A stretch of 64,000 bases of DNA from Paragonimus westermani. Its lineage: Eukaryota > Platyhelminthes > Trematoda > Plagiorchiida > Troglotrematidae. The position numbers and the translations under genes were made by a program. The stretch lies in assembly GCA_008508345.1 (NCBI GenBank), contig QNGE01000144.1, positions 291,213-355,212 of the forward strand, read 5' to 3'. Shown here one piece after another: positions 11,000 to 23,735 of this stretch (positions are counted from its first letter, which is position 1; every line of letters starts with the position of its first letter). The notes under the pieces are model-generated. The model did not search any database and was not told where the DNA came from. It saw only the letters and a list, made by a program, of their open reading frames with translations.

Positions 11000-11899
11000 A
11001 GTCATAGCAGTGTAGATCCTATACAACATGGGTATGAACTGATTTGATAGGAGCACTGTTCGAACTACATAAAATAGGATTTTCTGGCAAAAAATAACTA
11101 CGCGATTCCATGCAACGTGTGTACGTAATTATAGGCATACGTGGAAATAAGTGTGCACTCAAACCATCATTATCTGCTAGACCTATCGAAACGGCATGCA
11201 TCACTTTCCATGATATTGATTGATTGGTAAACTGTAGTCACAAAACCCATACCCCATATTACTTATACAAAGCTGTTTTTTGTCTTAGGTAAGCATTTGT
11301 GCGATCCGTCCGTGATTTCTAATATATCCGCCTGTTTGCTTGCATCGTTTTCTTGATGCACTTGTTAAACAAACGACTTTCGAACCTGCGTGCTACAGTT
11401 GCTAAGACCACTATTTACTTCAGCTTTCTATAAACCATGGACTCCGTCACATACTACTGCTCGAATGTACTTACTCTCAGTGAGATCGAGTTTTGCGAAC
11501 TTCGTGGTGTCCTGTTAGGAACGCTTTCTGCAGCCCTAACCTAACAAATATCTTAAACGCTTTATACGATCCAACGTACATTGACGGTACAGTAGTTAGT
11601 GGTAAAACATAACAGTTGTAGGCTATTCTACATAAAGTATCCACCGTCATATGAGTGGTTTGCATGGCCGACTTTTCGACCATAGCCTGCTAACGCCACG
11701 TGGCGATTTCAGATATGGACTTTGTGCCATTCTTTGTACTTTTGTGGTGAGTTGCCACGTGTGCAGGCCGTAATGTGCATTTGTTTAGCATCGTTTTACT
11801 CAACTCCGTGGGACGGCGTCACACTAATCCTACACTTTCGTGGTCTAACAAGTAGTATCGCAGATTTATGAATTTAGATGAGACCCAACTGTGAAAACT
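11000..11899. other. Non-coding (possible intron), nothing recognised
   Basis: Short minus-strand frames at 11019 and 11477 lack splice or family support. Confidence 0.4.
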
Positions 11900-11902
11900 C
11901 AG

Positions 11903-11986
11903 GGCTTCGGCTGGATTCGAACCAGCGACAGACACAGCATGCCTCAACCCGGCAAGCGCTCTACCAGCTGAACTACAAAGCCACAC
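11903..11986 (-). tRNA. tRNA-like sequence, probable pseudogene or SINE head
   Basis: On the minus strand a seven-pair acceptor stem (GGCTTTG with CGAAGCC), a D arm (GTTC...GAGC) containing TAGTTCAGCTGG, and a perfect T arm (GCTGG-TTCGAAT-CCAGC) can be folded. The middle does not give a normal anticodon arm: no U33 context is found and the region between D and T arms is about nine bases too long. It is therefore probably a degenerate tRNA or the head of a tRNA-derived SINE. The strand also encodes an incidental open frame. Confidence 0.55.
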
Positions 11987-11999
11987 CGGAAGCTCGGAA

Positions 12000-14900
12000 A
12001 TTTCACATTTGGACTCTGTCACCCACCCGTCCCACTGTCTCATATGGAATCCACCAAACCGGACAAACCGAATTGGGTATTGTCGTGTTGCTGTGCGGCT
12101 GCAGGAAAATATCTTAAGTGCCAGCACAAACTGGCTGGCAATTTACAAGTTTTGAGTAGGCAAATCAAACCACAGAGTTATCAGTTTGTGCACATTTCCT
12201 GGCCCACGGTTATGGTTGAGTCTTTTACTCGGGAACATGCGATGTGAAGAAAAAAATAGACTAGGATTCATCTGCAAAAAGAGGGGCTCAATGGTTATAC
12301 TGGTTAATTAGATCGAAACCGTTTACGATAGCGTTTTTTCGATTCAGTTCTTTTCCAGAGTCAATTAGGATAGTAATCAGGTGAATTTCGGATAGTGTTC
12401 CAGTGCTAAATGTCTGAATCCTCATGGACTGTTGGACACCGCGCTTGACCTCTGTGTCAGTGGTCCCAGACATCTGGACCCAGAAGTCTCGGTTTATGCT
12501 TCACACAGGGGAGTGTATCCGCTCTCGTCAGAGTAGTGGTGATTTATTTAGATCAGTCCTAATTCCACTCGTTCTTCAAGGCAACGGTAGATCTACCCAT
12601 GTGTCGAGTGCCATCAAAGCATCAACATATCACTGGCTCACCCTGATGCTTAACTGTTGTGTAACCATGAGGAAAAGTGCAAGTCCTAAGTTGGAAGGAA
12701 GGTGAAAGAAGAGAGGGTTTCTAGTTTCTATAAACAGCTGCCTTTACGTAAACATTCAACATCAAAGTGATCCTTTAAACAGTCAGCCGAGCTACATAAA
12801 AGGAATTAGGGCGTCATTATCAAAACACTTAACGGTTCTCACAGCCCAGCGTAATTTCTTGCACTTACAACCACAACATTCACGAAACTGATCTCAGTTG
12901 GCCGCTTCCTCATCGTGACTGTAAGTCACGAGTGCGCTAGCCATAGAAACGAACCCGACCTGCAGTGGCCAACTCCATATCATGATCGGTTTGAGTGATT
13001 CAGTCTTGAGTGTTGAATCTTGTGGGGTTTATACAGAGAAGAGTGAAGGTTGTTGTCAACCCCAAATTAGCAATAGCTAACTATGAAACTATGGGTTTTA
13101 ACAACTTTTTTTCTCAAATTCTGATTGAAAAAATCTATGCTTTTTCACCTACACGTACTTGTTAAAGAGACAGGTTGACATTTTCTGTCAGACACTGTAT
13201 ATTGTCACTTCAAAGCGATCTTCTGTCTATTCGATGTTAATGTTATCACCTCGACTTTTATTTACTGTTTACCACCAATCATCCAGCAGCATGGCTACTA
13301 TTCATCCTTCCGCTCCTGGATTTACTAAAAACATCACCTGTAATATATGGAGTTTTCAAAAGATGCAATATATCAAAATATCGAATCGATTAGCTCGGAA
13401 AGGTCTCACAGGTTACTCTGCGCTTCCTATTCCAGTGACTCCCGTTTTGTTTCCCACTTTCTTACCGTTTTGAAAAATAATATGGCGAATTGTTACGTTA
13501 CATGTTTTAAGTTACCATCTCGGATAGCTCGTATTTCATCCATTTCTGAACTAACACACACTGATCATTGTAATAAATAGAATGTTTGCCAACTAAAAAG
13601 ATCAGTTAAGGGGATTAGTTTTTCTCAGCCAGCAGAACCTAACCTAGTCGTAGGCGTGTGTCGTTTGTTTACCAATTTTCCCCGTTACTTAGCGTGACTA
13701 CTAACGTATCGGTGTGCTTTGTGCGTGGGTGTGTTTGAGAGAGGGAGAAAGGTTACATGTGATTAGGCAAACTGAGTTTTATTCAGACCCGGCTTGTGAA
13801 TTGAATTAGTTGCATTGGTTTTTTGTAGTGTACTTACCACCGAATGTTTCTATCCATCATTCTATGGATGCATGTATGATCCATATATTTATGTACTGTT
13901 TTCGTCCCCTGTTTTTGATTGATTGACTCCGCGTAATCGAATTGTCAGACCTCTTGACCCTAGTTTATTCTTGACTGTACATGCTACTAAACTGGCGTTG
14001 GACTATGTTCAGCCCTAAAGTGTTTTCATTTTGGTTGATCACTGTGGCATTACAGAACCTTTACTTGCGATTGTCACTGTCCCTCAAAGTCTATTGAGAG
14101 ATGTAAGATACTTCTTTGAACACATCAGACAGTTAATCAACACCCTCTGACTAGATCTCTGTTCACGACCACAGTATTGTTAGTGTGAATTTGCAGATCC
14201 CAGAAGTGGTGACCAAAGGCGAAATAGCCACATGTGTGAATTTTACATCAGTCACAAAGGATTGCTGAATCTGCCGGGCGAACAACTGACGAGGAAATGT
14301 TTTGGTTGTTTATTCGACTGTACAGCAGGCTTTAGAATCACTCCGGGGTTAAGTGAAGCAACAAATTGTCGAGTTCGACTGGATAAAATTGTCAACCATC
14401 ATTCGCAAACTCACAGTCTCCCTGTCTTCCTATCCTAGGAACGCATTTCTTATGCGACACAATTCTCATAAACGGATGATTGTCGTAATGTATTAGTTGC
14501 TGTATAGTGTAGATTGTTAACAAACACAAAGTTTCACCTTTTAATTATCGCACCATTATTTTGGTCAATAAACCAGTTTGGCGAGAACAGTTAAATGGCA
14601 GTATGGTTAACATCTACTGTTGGCTTTTTAACTGGTCACGATTAGTATAGCAAATAATGAGTTCCCCTTAATCACGATTCCTTTTATGGATGACGGACGG
14701 CCTTGGTCATTAAAGTCACAAAACATTCCTGTTAATTTCGCTATTATTGACGACCTCTCCGAATGACGAATTAGCCGGAAGTCACTGTACGTTTGTATCA
14801 GGAGCTGGAATCATTTCTCCCAGTCTTGGGTTAAGTTTTTGTGTTAGGTGCTTGTTTGATGTTCTACAGGTTCTGTTTTATCGTGCATAGGTGACCTTCG

Positions 14901-16985
14901 ATCGCCCATTCGAGCTGTGGTTAGTATCGTGCAGTGGTGACGTTTACAAATAGCATGATTAAGATGCTCATCTAAACCACAATGGTTCAACATACGATTT
15001 CCTTACTTCGTCATTGCGCTTTCTTGTGTTGTAGGCTGAACTCCATCACCTGCTGTAGTCTGCTTTCAAACGAGTAGGCATCCATCACGCTTCTCAAAGG
15101 GACTGAGTGGTTTCTTACAGGTTTCTGAACAACTGCGATCCCAACACTTGCCTGCCGAGCATAGGTTCGATTCCTGTGCAGGTCTGGTATTAGGGATTCC
15201 ATCTAGGGGTTCATCCATCAGTCCACCATTTTTCTGACGATCATTGGATCAACTGTTCGCACAAACTGTACAATTCGAGTGGAAGTGGATTAGAACAGAA
15301 ACGAATTAGTCTATAGCTCATCGCACAAAGAGACATTTCATGAAAAGTTGGGCTAGCAGAAGTGCCGTGAGTTCCGTTCAACGGACGTTTAACGTGACGA
15401 GCTTAGCAAATAAAACACAGTCATATATACCAAGGAAACATGATTTGCAATCGGGTATTGGACACAAAGTGTCCTTATTGTTGTGTTCAAACCTTTGGGG
15501 ATATTTGGCGACAATCGGAATTTATATACACACAAGGTTTGATTATCAAAGATCTTCTGATCACACTGCTTTTGTACACTTTCTCTAGATTTTTTCCCTG
15601 AAAAGTTTCGATCAGTCTGTTTAGCAAACCATCGGGTTAGCATGGGCTGTGAATTAGTTTAAATAACTAATAAGCCCTGTGTGGATGCATTTTGGGGTTA
15701 CAGTTTCGGAACTATTGTGATATACTGGGCGAACTTGAATTACCGTTTTCCAATTCCACCGACAAATCTCTCTTCAGTATCGAGACAGTTAGGTAGATTG
15801 GGGTAAAATGATGCACCGCTTGTAGTGTGTACATCCGAATAGTGTGTGTGTGTGTGTGTGTGAAAGAAACTCATTAAATAAATGCAGTATGTAGAACAGT
15901 CAAATTTTTCTGCATATTATCAAGTGCGTACTACAGAACAGGAGATTATAAAGCGAAAATTATATAAAGGGTTCATACGGCGAATCTATTCGCTAATCAG
16001 TCAACATTATCATAACCATGGGAGTGTTAAACTAACGAAAGAGTCTTTCTGCACACACACAGAGAGGTAGATACCAACATCTCAGATCAAATGTTTCAGC
16101 ATATCATAACAACGGGGGCTTATCAGTTACAGGAACAACTGTCAATGCCTGTGTGTGAGAGTGGTGAAGGGGCATCTCTTGTGAAAACGTATCACAAATC
16201 GTGATGTTTAGAAGAAACGACTTAAATTACGCCACAAAATACAAACCGTTGTTTCCAGACAAACTTTTGAAAACGGTCTTCAGCAGAAATAAAAAGCAAT
16301 CATAGCAGGAGGATAATTTAACCAACGAGAGAGATTTCAGAAAGAAAAAAATGTCTAACAAAATGTTCAAGTATGTGGAAACGTTTTACTCGCGTATTGA
16401 TGAAACTAAAATTTCTTATTTTCTTAGTGAACCGTTCTGCTTGACATGTAAAAAGTGTAACTCCAAGATAGGTTTCTGTGATGCAGCTTAGCACGGTTTT
16501 AAGTTTCGTGCAAATAGAATATGGACTAATTACGTCAATTGTGGGCTGTGAATTGTCAAGAAGAAAACTTACATCCTGTGGGGTGTGATAAGGTTATCAA
16601 GTCTTCTCTTTCCTTGCAGTAGAAAGGATCATGCGAATACGTTGACGTGGAACCACTCCCATGCATTCGGCCTCGTGAAATAGTGTAGGCAGACCACAAT
16701 ACTGTGATATATGCAGCCTTGCAGGGAGTTCAGAACATCTTAGACTGAGTAAAGGCTTCCGTTCATCAGTTTGGTACGTCCTTTGCACCATATAAATGCA
16801 GCTTGCTGTTACAAGATTGGCTGGACTCTGTGCTCGCTGTCACCCTCGATGGTAAGCCATTGGGTGTAGCTGAGATGTGCGTGTCTTGGGAACTTTGTTT
16901 GCTCTTTTGAAATCCCTAATGGTATCGCAATTATGACTAGGGCTCGGATGCTGTTTGCCGATTTACGCCACCTGTGGAGTCGGCA
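12000..16985. other. Non-coding (possible intron), nothing firm
   Basis: About 5 kb with no convincing exon. A frame starting at 13347 looks protein-like but is preceded at once by an in-frame TAA without an acceptor. A short tRNA-like B-box (ataggttcgattcctg, near 15160-15175) hints at another old SINE. Confidence 0.4.
15842..15862. repeat. (GT)n microsatellite
   Basis: About ten uninterrupted GT units. Confidence 0.9.
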
Positions 16986-16990
16986 TTTTA

Positions 16991-17188
16991 TTAGTCATTT
17001 TCTATGGAAGGCTTAGAGGTCCCACCGTACATGCGCGAATCCTGGGCAATCCGTTTTCGATCGTTGGCGTGTAGGGGGAGCATCGTATCAGTATAGACGA
17101 AGTTCGTCGACGTGCCCTTGAAGCGAATGGACTCTGACGACCGCCAAGCATGATAATCTCGCCTCGCGGAATTCGCTGGCTTAACCAT
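16991..17188 (-). CDS. Possible last exon of a minus-strand gene with AATAAA
   Basis: An open frame on the minus strand with an ATG near 17188 contains RRDYHAWRSSES, FVYTDTMLPLHAND and RMYGGTSKPSIEND before a TAA. An AATAAA (16987-16992) overlaps that stop, an unusually tight arrangement. The composition is GC-richer and more protein-like than its flanks. There is no convincing acceptor upstream, so the start is uncertain. It would be nested inside the + strand gene model. Family not recognised. Confidence 0.4.
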   Translation of the reverse strand: MVKPANSARRDYHAWRSSESIRFKGTSTNFVYTDTMLPLHANDRKRIAQDSRMYGGTSKPSIEND

Positions 17189-17519
17189 ATCTTACGTATA
17201 CCAATTCATTGCTTGCCACGCTGTGCTTTGTTTGCGATTGTTGGTTAGGCTGGAAATGACGACCTCATGACCAGCATATGGCGTCGGTTTGCAGCATGAA
17301 GCTTGATTCAGCAGGGTGTTCCGGGGTTCCTAGCTGGAATCCGAAATACAATGAACAATTTTGGTTGAGGACGCTGTATGATATGACAAAAGATAAAAGT
17401 CAGTGTTGCGAGTCTCTGTTTACATCGATGAAAGTTCTTTCTTTTCTCTCTGCAGCTCTCCCGCACAATGCCTTTTGTTCCATATCTTATGACACGGTTG
17501 CCACTTCATATGGTCAACT

Positions 17520-17521
<2 letters not shown>

Positions 17522-17557
<36 letters not shown>
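17522..17557. repeat. (TA)n microsatellite
   Basis: An uninterrupted run of 18 TA units. It creates artificial Tyr-Ile repeats in open frames on the + strand. Confidence 0.95.
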
Positions 17558-17560
<3 letters not shown>

Positions 17561-18419
17561 ATGATGTGGAGGGATCAAAAAATACCTTCATCGATACACA
17601 CAGAGACTCGTAACACTGACTTTTATCCCTTACATCCGTTGTATGCCATCACATTCAGGATGACAATCTTTAAGACATAGTTATAACCTGCACTCGTTTG
17701 TTGGCATAGTCCCTGGCTTGTCTTAAATAGACCAGATTAGGTTCCTTGGGTCCGTTAGGTTATACAGTGTGCACGACTTTTTATTGAGGGTTTTTAACAC
17801 ATTTCTGAAATACAAAGAGCTATCAAATTGCCAATCAAAAACAGGTATACGATCAGTTTTCTATCCCTCGTGTTGCCAACATTTCGTGGATCAATTGATC
17901 TGCCAAGTTTTGTGTTTAGTAATTTATGCTAATATTCTGAAATGCAACTTGCCGATACTCGGTGGTTATGTTTATTGGTGATCTTTCCCGTTGTGATTCA
18001 GTTGATTCTTCAGACCAGATGAACCAGTTAAGAATGTTCCACATGATCACGCGTTGGTCATGGCTACTGCGAATGCACCTGTAGTTGTTTCCAAAATCTC
18101 ACTAGAAACATTCTTGCTAATCTTTCTGAAAGTCTACCCGTCACTCTGAGTCCCCCAATATGACTCTCTTCCGTTGTCACTGTCAATGCACTGTGCGCCT
18201 CTGAACCAGCGCTTGTGTGCATCACTATAATGCATTAAACAGAACAGTAGCACCGGGTCGTATGATTGTTCGGCCACTTGCACAGCCATAGTTTAATGAC
18301 TCCAGCTAAGCCGTACTTCTGGGCTCGAGGAAAGTGCGGCTAGGACGAAGCGAATCAATAACCGTCTGCACGTAAGAAGGTTGAGTTATCTCACTTTACT
18401 GGTGAGTAGTCGGGGATTT

Positions 18420-18505
18420 GGTTTATTTTCAAGTTGACCATCACTCACATTTGATCGCAGTGTTCGCATTCAGATAGACTTTCCAGCCAGCCTCTTTCGA
18501 GCTAC
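18420..18505 (-). repeat. Hammerhead SINE, 3' body only
   Basis: The minus strand matches the SINE body from ttcgaaagag through ctggctggaaag, gatcaaatgtgagtg and the AT-rich tail. The copy begins a few bases after the position of the ribozyme cleavage site; head and ribozyme are absent. Confidence 0.65.
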
Positions 18506-18924
18506 CGAAAATGTCAGAGAGTGTCATTTGAGACATTTCGTTCGTTATCATACAAAATGTGTACTGCGATATTACACCGTCCTGTTGGAAAAACGAGAAG
18601 CTGTCTCTTTACCTAAGGTAAAATTTACTCTCTTTTAGTATGTGTTGGTAAGATGCACTTCTGGTTGCTACTGGATCCGCGTGATGCGTCATCGACTTTC
18701 CACACGCGTTGTGTGCGTGTCTATTGATCGATCGATAACCATTTGGATTGGCCATCTTATCGACCATGAGATCTGATCGTGCACGCATTGCGTACCGCCT
18801 TACGTCGGATTGACTGCTCTACATCAGCTTATGTTGTTGTTATTGTTGCAATAAGCTGTTTTATTATTCTATCATTCTGTTAGGCGGCAAACGTAACAAA
18901 TGATGAGGTTTGCAGAAAAAATTC

Positions 18925-19060
18925 TCCGGCTAGTCACTTTCGAAAAGAAGCGTCACACTCAGGCTTCGCCCTTATTATGGTTCATCAGTAGTGCGTGTCT
19001 TTGTCACGGCCGGATACTGAACTTTGCTTACGCTGTCACGCGGCAATCGTATTGATCATT
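18925..19060 (-). repeat. Hammerhead SINE, 5' portion with degenerate ribozyme
   Basis: On the minus strand a head-like ccggccgtgac box is followed by GCACTA, an intact CTGATGA, a weak stem II and GAAG in place of GAAA, then cctgagtgtgacgc. Changes at GAAA and at the cleavage triplet (GTG for GTC) should abolish self-cleavage. The 3' body ends near ctagccgg. Confidence 0.6.
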
Positions 19061-20120
19061 GCGCCATTGATCTCACATCACTCATTCATCAAACCATCAT
19101 GTGTAAACTCCCAGCCACGTTCGTTTGTGAGTAGTGCTCAGCTTGTCGGATCACTTCGAGAGTGTCATGTCCAGCCAAAACTTCCTACTGCATGTCTGTA
19201 ATCAAAATGGTGCACAACCAGTTTACTGATTTCTGTGATTTCAACTTGCAGGGAAGTCTCAGTTATGTGTTAACCGATTAGAGTGAACAGGACAATTACT
19301 GTCTACTCTCTTTCGTGGCGAAACATTGTATTACTCATGTGTGTGGCATGACCATATCAAGAATAACATGCTTGATGAGGGATTTGTGAATAGAGCGGTT
19401 TTGTGCTAGGACTCTCAGACTTATATTCCTATCCCTTGCTGATTGCCTAACTCATATCTTGGATGTTTAATTCATCTTTGCTCACACAATCCAGTTTGGT
19501 AGCTTTCAGGATTCCTCACATCAAACTGTTGGCAAAATCCATTTTGCTGCATCTAGCCCTTAAAGCGAACCGATTTGATTAATGCACTCAAACTCCCGGT
19601 CATACAATCATTGTTTTTCTTCGTTCTCACCTGTCGACTGGCTAGCCGAGTCTACACACGTGCTCTCGATCCATCTAGTTTTCTGTTTAGCCACCTTGTG
19701 GTTTACGTTTCATCTCTGTTAATCGATCGAAAGTCATGCGGCACAAGTGTACAGTATGGCGACAATTGCCTACGCCCTAGTCGGGCAGTGGGGTTTTCGA
19801 CTAAACTGATCGCTTGTTGCATTGACGATATTTGACACGGCAGCTCCCAGATGTGTACTAAAAGGTTACCTAACAGTTTTGTTGTGTTACCCAACCGTTA
19901 TTTCCGCCCTACGAGTCATTTTGTTGAGCGCAGGGTCATGGCGATACCTCTGAATAGGCTTGATATTTAAAGCTAAGAAGATGGCTTCGTTTTCTCGATT
20001 GAAGACCCGATAGCTCATCTTGAGTATGTTCTGTCCGTACCTGGCTTTTTTTGTTTGGATGTAGCCTGTTTATGTTTTAAATCAGTCACTCTCAGTTTCC
20101 TGTTCGGATTCATCGTTCAG

Positions 20121-20325
20121 ACCACCCGGGCAGCAAGCGACGGTCAAAAAACCCGTTGTGTTAGCGTTTCGGGAGGAAATCGACCCAGTTGATGTGATTC
20201 GAGCTACCCAGCCTGCTGAGTTGCGCTCGTTATCTGACAGCTTTTATTCCGAATCGGATGTGGAACGGGAAGTGTTGGTGGACGGTGGAGACTACCCCAA
20301 AGTTGAATCGCCGTCCCCCGAAAGG
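20121..20325 (+). CDS. Internal exon of an unidentified multi-exon gene
   Basis: Bounded by an acceptor (gttcggattcatcgttcag) and a donor (cgaaagg|gtaggt). The single open frame carries KKPVVLAFREEIDPVD, LRSLSDSFYSESDVE and DYPKVESPSPER: acidic, hydrophilic, with no transmembrane stretch. It starts in phase 2 and ends in phase 0. It is the first of four consecutive exons, followed further down by a last exon, whose phases agree, which is the main reason to believe the model. No catalytic motif or known domain was recognised. It probably belongs to an intracellular, partly disordered protein. Confidence 0.65.
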
Positions 20326-20748
20326 GTAGGTTTTTATTAATCCCCGTGTGATTAACCTACCTCTTTCTGTCTGTATCACCTGAAAACCAGACGGTTTTCG
20401 TTGAGTCACCCGTCGGTGTTCATTAGCTGGTATAATTTGGACCGATTCTTTTTCGTTTGTTTCATTTTTGTTCGGATTAGCATCCAACGGTTGTTATTTT
20501 GAATCACAGTGATGCCGTTTCACTTCTCGTACCAACGGATCTTAGGGGGGCGTGCTGATTTTTCGATTGGCTGGGATATGAATATAACTGTTGGAAGCTG
20601 AGTCCATTCTACACACAAACGCAGTACTCATGTTGACTGATATTTAAAAAAGAAATCTAATTTCTTCATTCCTCTCGAATCTCTTTCAAGAAATGTAAAC
20701 CGTTATTCTTTTTTATGAAATTTCATCGGCAACCCCATTTGTGTTCAG

Positions 20749-20839
20749 TTTGATTCGAGGAACGGCCCCCGATTCTGTGTGACGGACAACGGTCCTCTAT
20801 TCACTGAATACCCTGCAACGAACGGCGAATTTCGACCTG
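20749..20839 (+). CDS. Internal exon of the same gene (91 bp)
   Basis: Acceptor (ccccatttgtgttcag) and a near-perfect donor (cctg|gtaagt) enclose 91 bp read in phase 0 to phase 1. The peptide contains RNGPRFCVTDNGPLFTEYPA. The phase joins both the exon at 20121 (phase 0) and the exon at 21020 (phase 1). Intron lengths on either side are 423 and 180 bp. Domain not recognised. Confidence 0.7.
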
Positions 20840-21019
20840 GTAAGTTACTGTTAGTTGGTTAGAGCGTGTACAAATTTTTAATGGGTTCATACGTACAGTT
20901 GTCCCCTCTTGAGATGATTTGTGTGGACAAATGCTACTGCTGACCCACCTCTCCCACCTTCCTATCAAACTCAGCTCTCAAGCTCCTCACGATCTCCATT
21001 TCTAGTAATTACTCCACAG

Positions 21020-21100
21020 GTCCCACAACAGATGTGGCTAATTATAGTACTGCTGTGACCGCAAAAGACGCTTGGCCTGCTGTTTGTTGCATTAAATCCC
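21020..21100 (+). CDS. Internal exon of the same gene (81 bp)
   Basis: Acceptor (tagtaattactccacag) and donor (aaatccc|gtatgag) bound 81 bp, phase 1 to phase 1. The peptide contains TTDVANYSTAVTAKDAWPAV and ends CCIKS. Without splicing the frame would stay open to about 21210, but the donor consensus and phase agreement with 24934 favour splicing at 21100. Domain not recognised. Confidence 0.6.
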
Positions 21101-21589
21101 GTATGAGTTTTATTCAAACACTCAATTGCACTCAATTATATTTACACACATTTGGCAGTAGTACGTTGCCCCGGTGGCACGTCCCCCATAATACGCACAC
21201 ACTACTCCACTAGTCGCTTCTGGTCCATCGTCTTCCCGGCTTCGAGACCTCCCCTTTTAGTTCCCGAACATGCGCACCATACTGCTCACAAACGGAGCTG
21301 TCTGTTAAACAAAAGTGCCGGTAAATCACACCTTTTGCTATCCAGCTTCAGACCTCCCTCGTCACTTGCTTAGACCCAGAATGCGTACTAATATACATGC
21401 TTTCAAAGTTCGTACTCTAAAAACAGCTAGGCCAACAGGCCGCTCTCGTACGAACGTTAGATTCGTTGAATGTCAATGTCTGCTGCATTTTTGGAGACTC
21501 GAATCCAGGACTGTAGTCAACGTGTGGAACCAACAGCATCTGCATATCTACCTGATACTGGTTATGCACTTCGGGTGACTCCACGACGG

Positions 21590-22060
21590 TCGCTTTCGGT
21601 CATGCTGGAGTAGATATGTTCCTCAGCACGACGGCCATGGCCGCACTGATCGACTTGATTCCTGTAACCAGTAGGCTCCGTACCGTCTGCTTGGCAGGTT
21701 CTATTAAGACCAACTATTAACGCAAGACCTGCAGAAATCTTTTCATTATGTCTGCCGATTGACTGTAGTGATGTGGGTGTCAAGGGCGCCTTTACTCGGA
21801 TCTAGCCGCTCTCCTTCGGTCTACGCATGGTTCCGATATAGTCATTCTGATTGTGGATATGAACGCCCAGGTCGACCGCCTTGATAAAGCCGAGTCTCGT
21901 TTAATTGGCAGGTTTGGGAGAGCATCACACCGCTTACGTAATGCTGAGCAGCTGTGCGCTATGAATAAGCTATTTTTGCGAGCACTAGTTTAGACATCAT
22001 GCGCGTCATTGTCATACTTGGTGCCTCCATTCCCTGAATCCTGCCTAATCTCAGATATAT
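21590..22060 (+). mobile_element. CR1-type LINE fragment, endonuclease domain
   Basis: Conceptual translation with several frameshifts and stops recovers the apurinic-type endonuclease of non-LTR retrotransposons: HAGVDMFLSTTAMAALIDLI, then TSRLRTVCLAGSIKT, then DIVILIVDMNAQVDRLD with the conserved D-x-N-A-Q-V motif, and LIGRFGRASHRLRNAEQL. In intact elements this domain nicks the target DNA. The copy is dead and lies in the large intron between exons 21020 and 24934, in the same orientation as the gene. Confidence 0.75.
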
Positions 22061-22703
22061 CACATAGGTGTTAGTTGTAGGTGGCGTTGCTCCGTTCAGT
22101 ACTATCATTCTTATTGGGACTTGTGCTTGGATTCACATCATGTGATGCGTTACCGTTTCCGTCTTACTTGTGCTGGGCAACGACTCCACCGATAAAAACG
22201 CCTGGCTATTGAGAAACTGGCCTGATAATAACCAAAGTCGAGTTTAGCACTTTCATTCAATGTGAGTCAACCTGAAGGTTCATCCAAATGTGCGAAGGCT
22301 GCCTTCGAATGTGGGTGCTGTTCAGCTTAAAGTTATCTACTTCCCGGAAATTTTGTCATTGATGCGGGTGATTTGGTAGAATGGAGTTCAAATGGTGTTC
22401 GCAGTTCATTCAAATTTAACGGTCTTATAAAGGTGACAGTTATTTTTGTAAAACAGCGATTTTAAAACAATCTGAGTTGCTTGCCACATTGTAAGGTTAG
22501 TTGACTCACGTTGGTTGGCTTCCAGATTTTGAGTGGTAACACCACGACAATAAAGGCTTATTAGGGTCCTAAATTTTCGCATGTTCGAATGGTCTTTGTA
22601 GGACACTGATCTTTCTTGGGGGGATTCTCTAAAAGGAAACTACGATCTATGCTGGTATGTATTTACTCCTAACCTGACGCTGTGTGTCGTTTTTGGGCGT
22701 CAG

Positions 22704-23061
22704 CAAGGACACGAAAACCCACGACATGAGCATCACTTATTTAGATTCTCCACCATTGCTGATAGCGGACACAAATGTCACTCCGAGAGCCAAACTTTTG
22801 ATATCTACGTCTTTGCACCTTAAATCCACGTCGTGTACTGAACCCCCCTTCAATCGTCATTTGGGTAGTGTAAAGTGTGCCCATTGCAACAATCGATTGG
22901 TTGGTGTTCACAAACGTGTCCGAGCAACCGAAGCTTGTACAGTAATACCAGCATGTTTATTTACGTGTTTAAATCACATCTCCGGAAAGGCCGTCCGTTA
23001 CTTCTACCGAGCACTCATCGCTTTTAAAAAGTTTCTGGTTGAAAGCACAGTCTTGGACTAG
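22704..23061 (+). CDS. Candidate alternative last exon, followed by AATAAA
   Basis: A strong branch, pyrimidine tract and acceptor (actcctaacctgacg ... gcgtcag) lead into 118 open codons ending in TAG, with AATAAA at 23110-23115. The peptide contains KCAHCNNRLVG (a CxxC pair) and AVRYFYRALIAFKKFL. Its acceptor is phase 2, whereas exon 21020 ends in phase 1, so it does not simply join that exon. It may be a last exon of another transcript or an old transposon frame. Family not recognised. Confidence 0.35.
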
Positions 23062-23735
23062 TTTCCACCTCTGGCAGCCGTACAAAATGGTTTCACTTAG
23101 AAAAAAGGCAATAAACCGCTTTTCCGTGAATGACTGATGTCATGCCGGCTTCATAGGCTACAAAGTGTCACTTGGGCTATTGGATAACTGGTCTCGTCGT
23201 GCGCTCCACCAGAGCTGACATGAACATCCCTCTGGCTCATCTTTCCGACCAATTCCAACATGTGAGCCTAGCCGCAACTTCCTACCAATAATGAAGTAGC
23301 CTGCACTTCGCATAAATAAGACTCAGACCGCAACAATGTCGAGGACGTTCCATATTGTGTATGTGGCGTTATTTGCGAAGACAATGTGGCCTAGGTTTAA
23401 ACGTGTACAAGTCCGTGTTGACGGTAAACCAGGATGCATTCCTGAATGGTTTTATCAAAGAAGTGAGAATCCTGTCAACCGTCAATTGTGATGTTGAAGG
23501 ACGCTGCTCCTTCGCAGGTTGCTGTCAACCAGCCCGCAATTTAGTGGCAAGGAACCTCGTGAATGATTGATGTTTCTCAGGCACGTGTGTCTCCACGAGA
23601 CGACTCAGGGTAGCTGCTCCGTTAACGAGATCGAGGGGCCTTCTTACACCCTAGACGACAATGACTGTTTCCCGTCGTAGTTTCCTTGTGTTGTGACATT
23701 TGAAGGTGCGTTAACCACTGTTGTGTTGCAACCGG

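Noticed and set aside
12828..12870. cttaacggttctc, resembling the start of a fluke spliced-leader RNA as I remember it
   Set aside because: Only about 13 bases agree and the expected ATG-GT donor does not follow; the recollection cannot be verified here.
13347..13580. Protein-like frame starting at an ATG
   Set aside because: An in-frame TAA directly precedes it and no acceptor is present.
17278..17680. Frames with Tyr-Ile repeats
   Set aside because: The repeat is translation of the (TA)n microsatellite.
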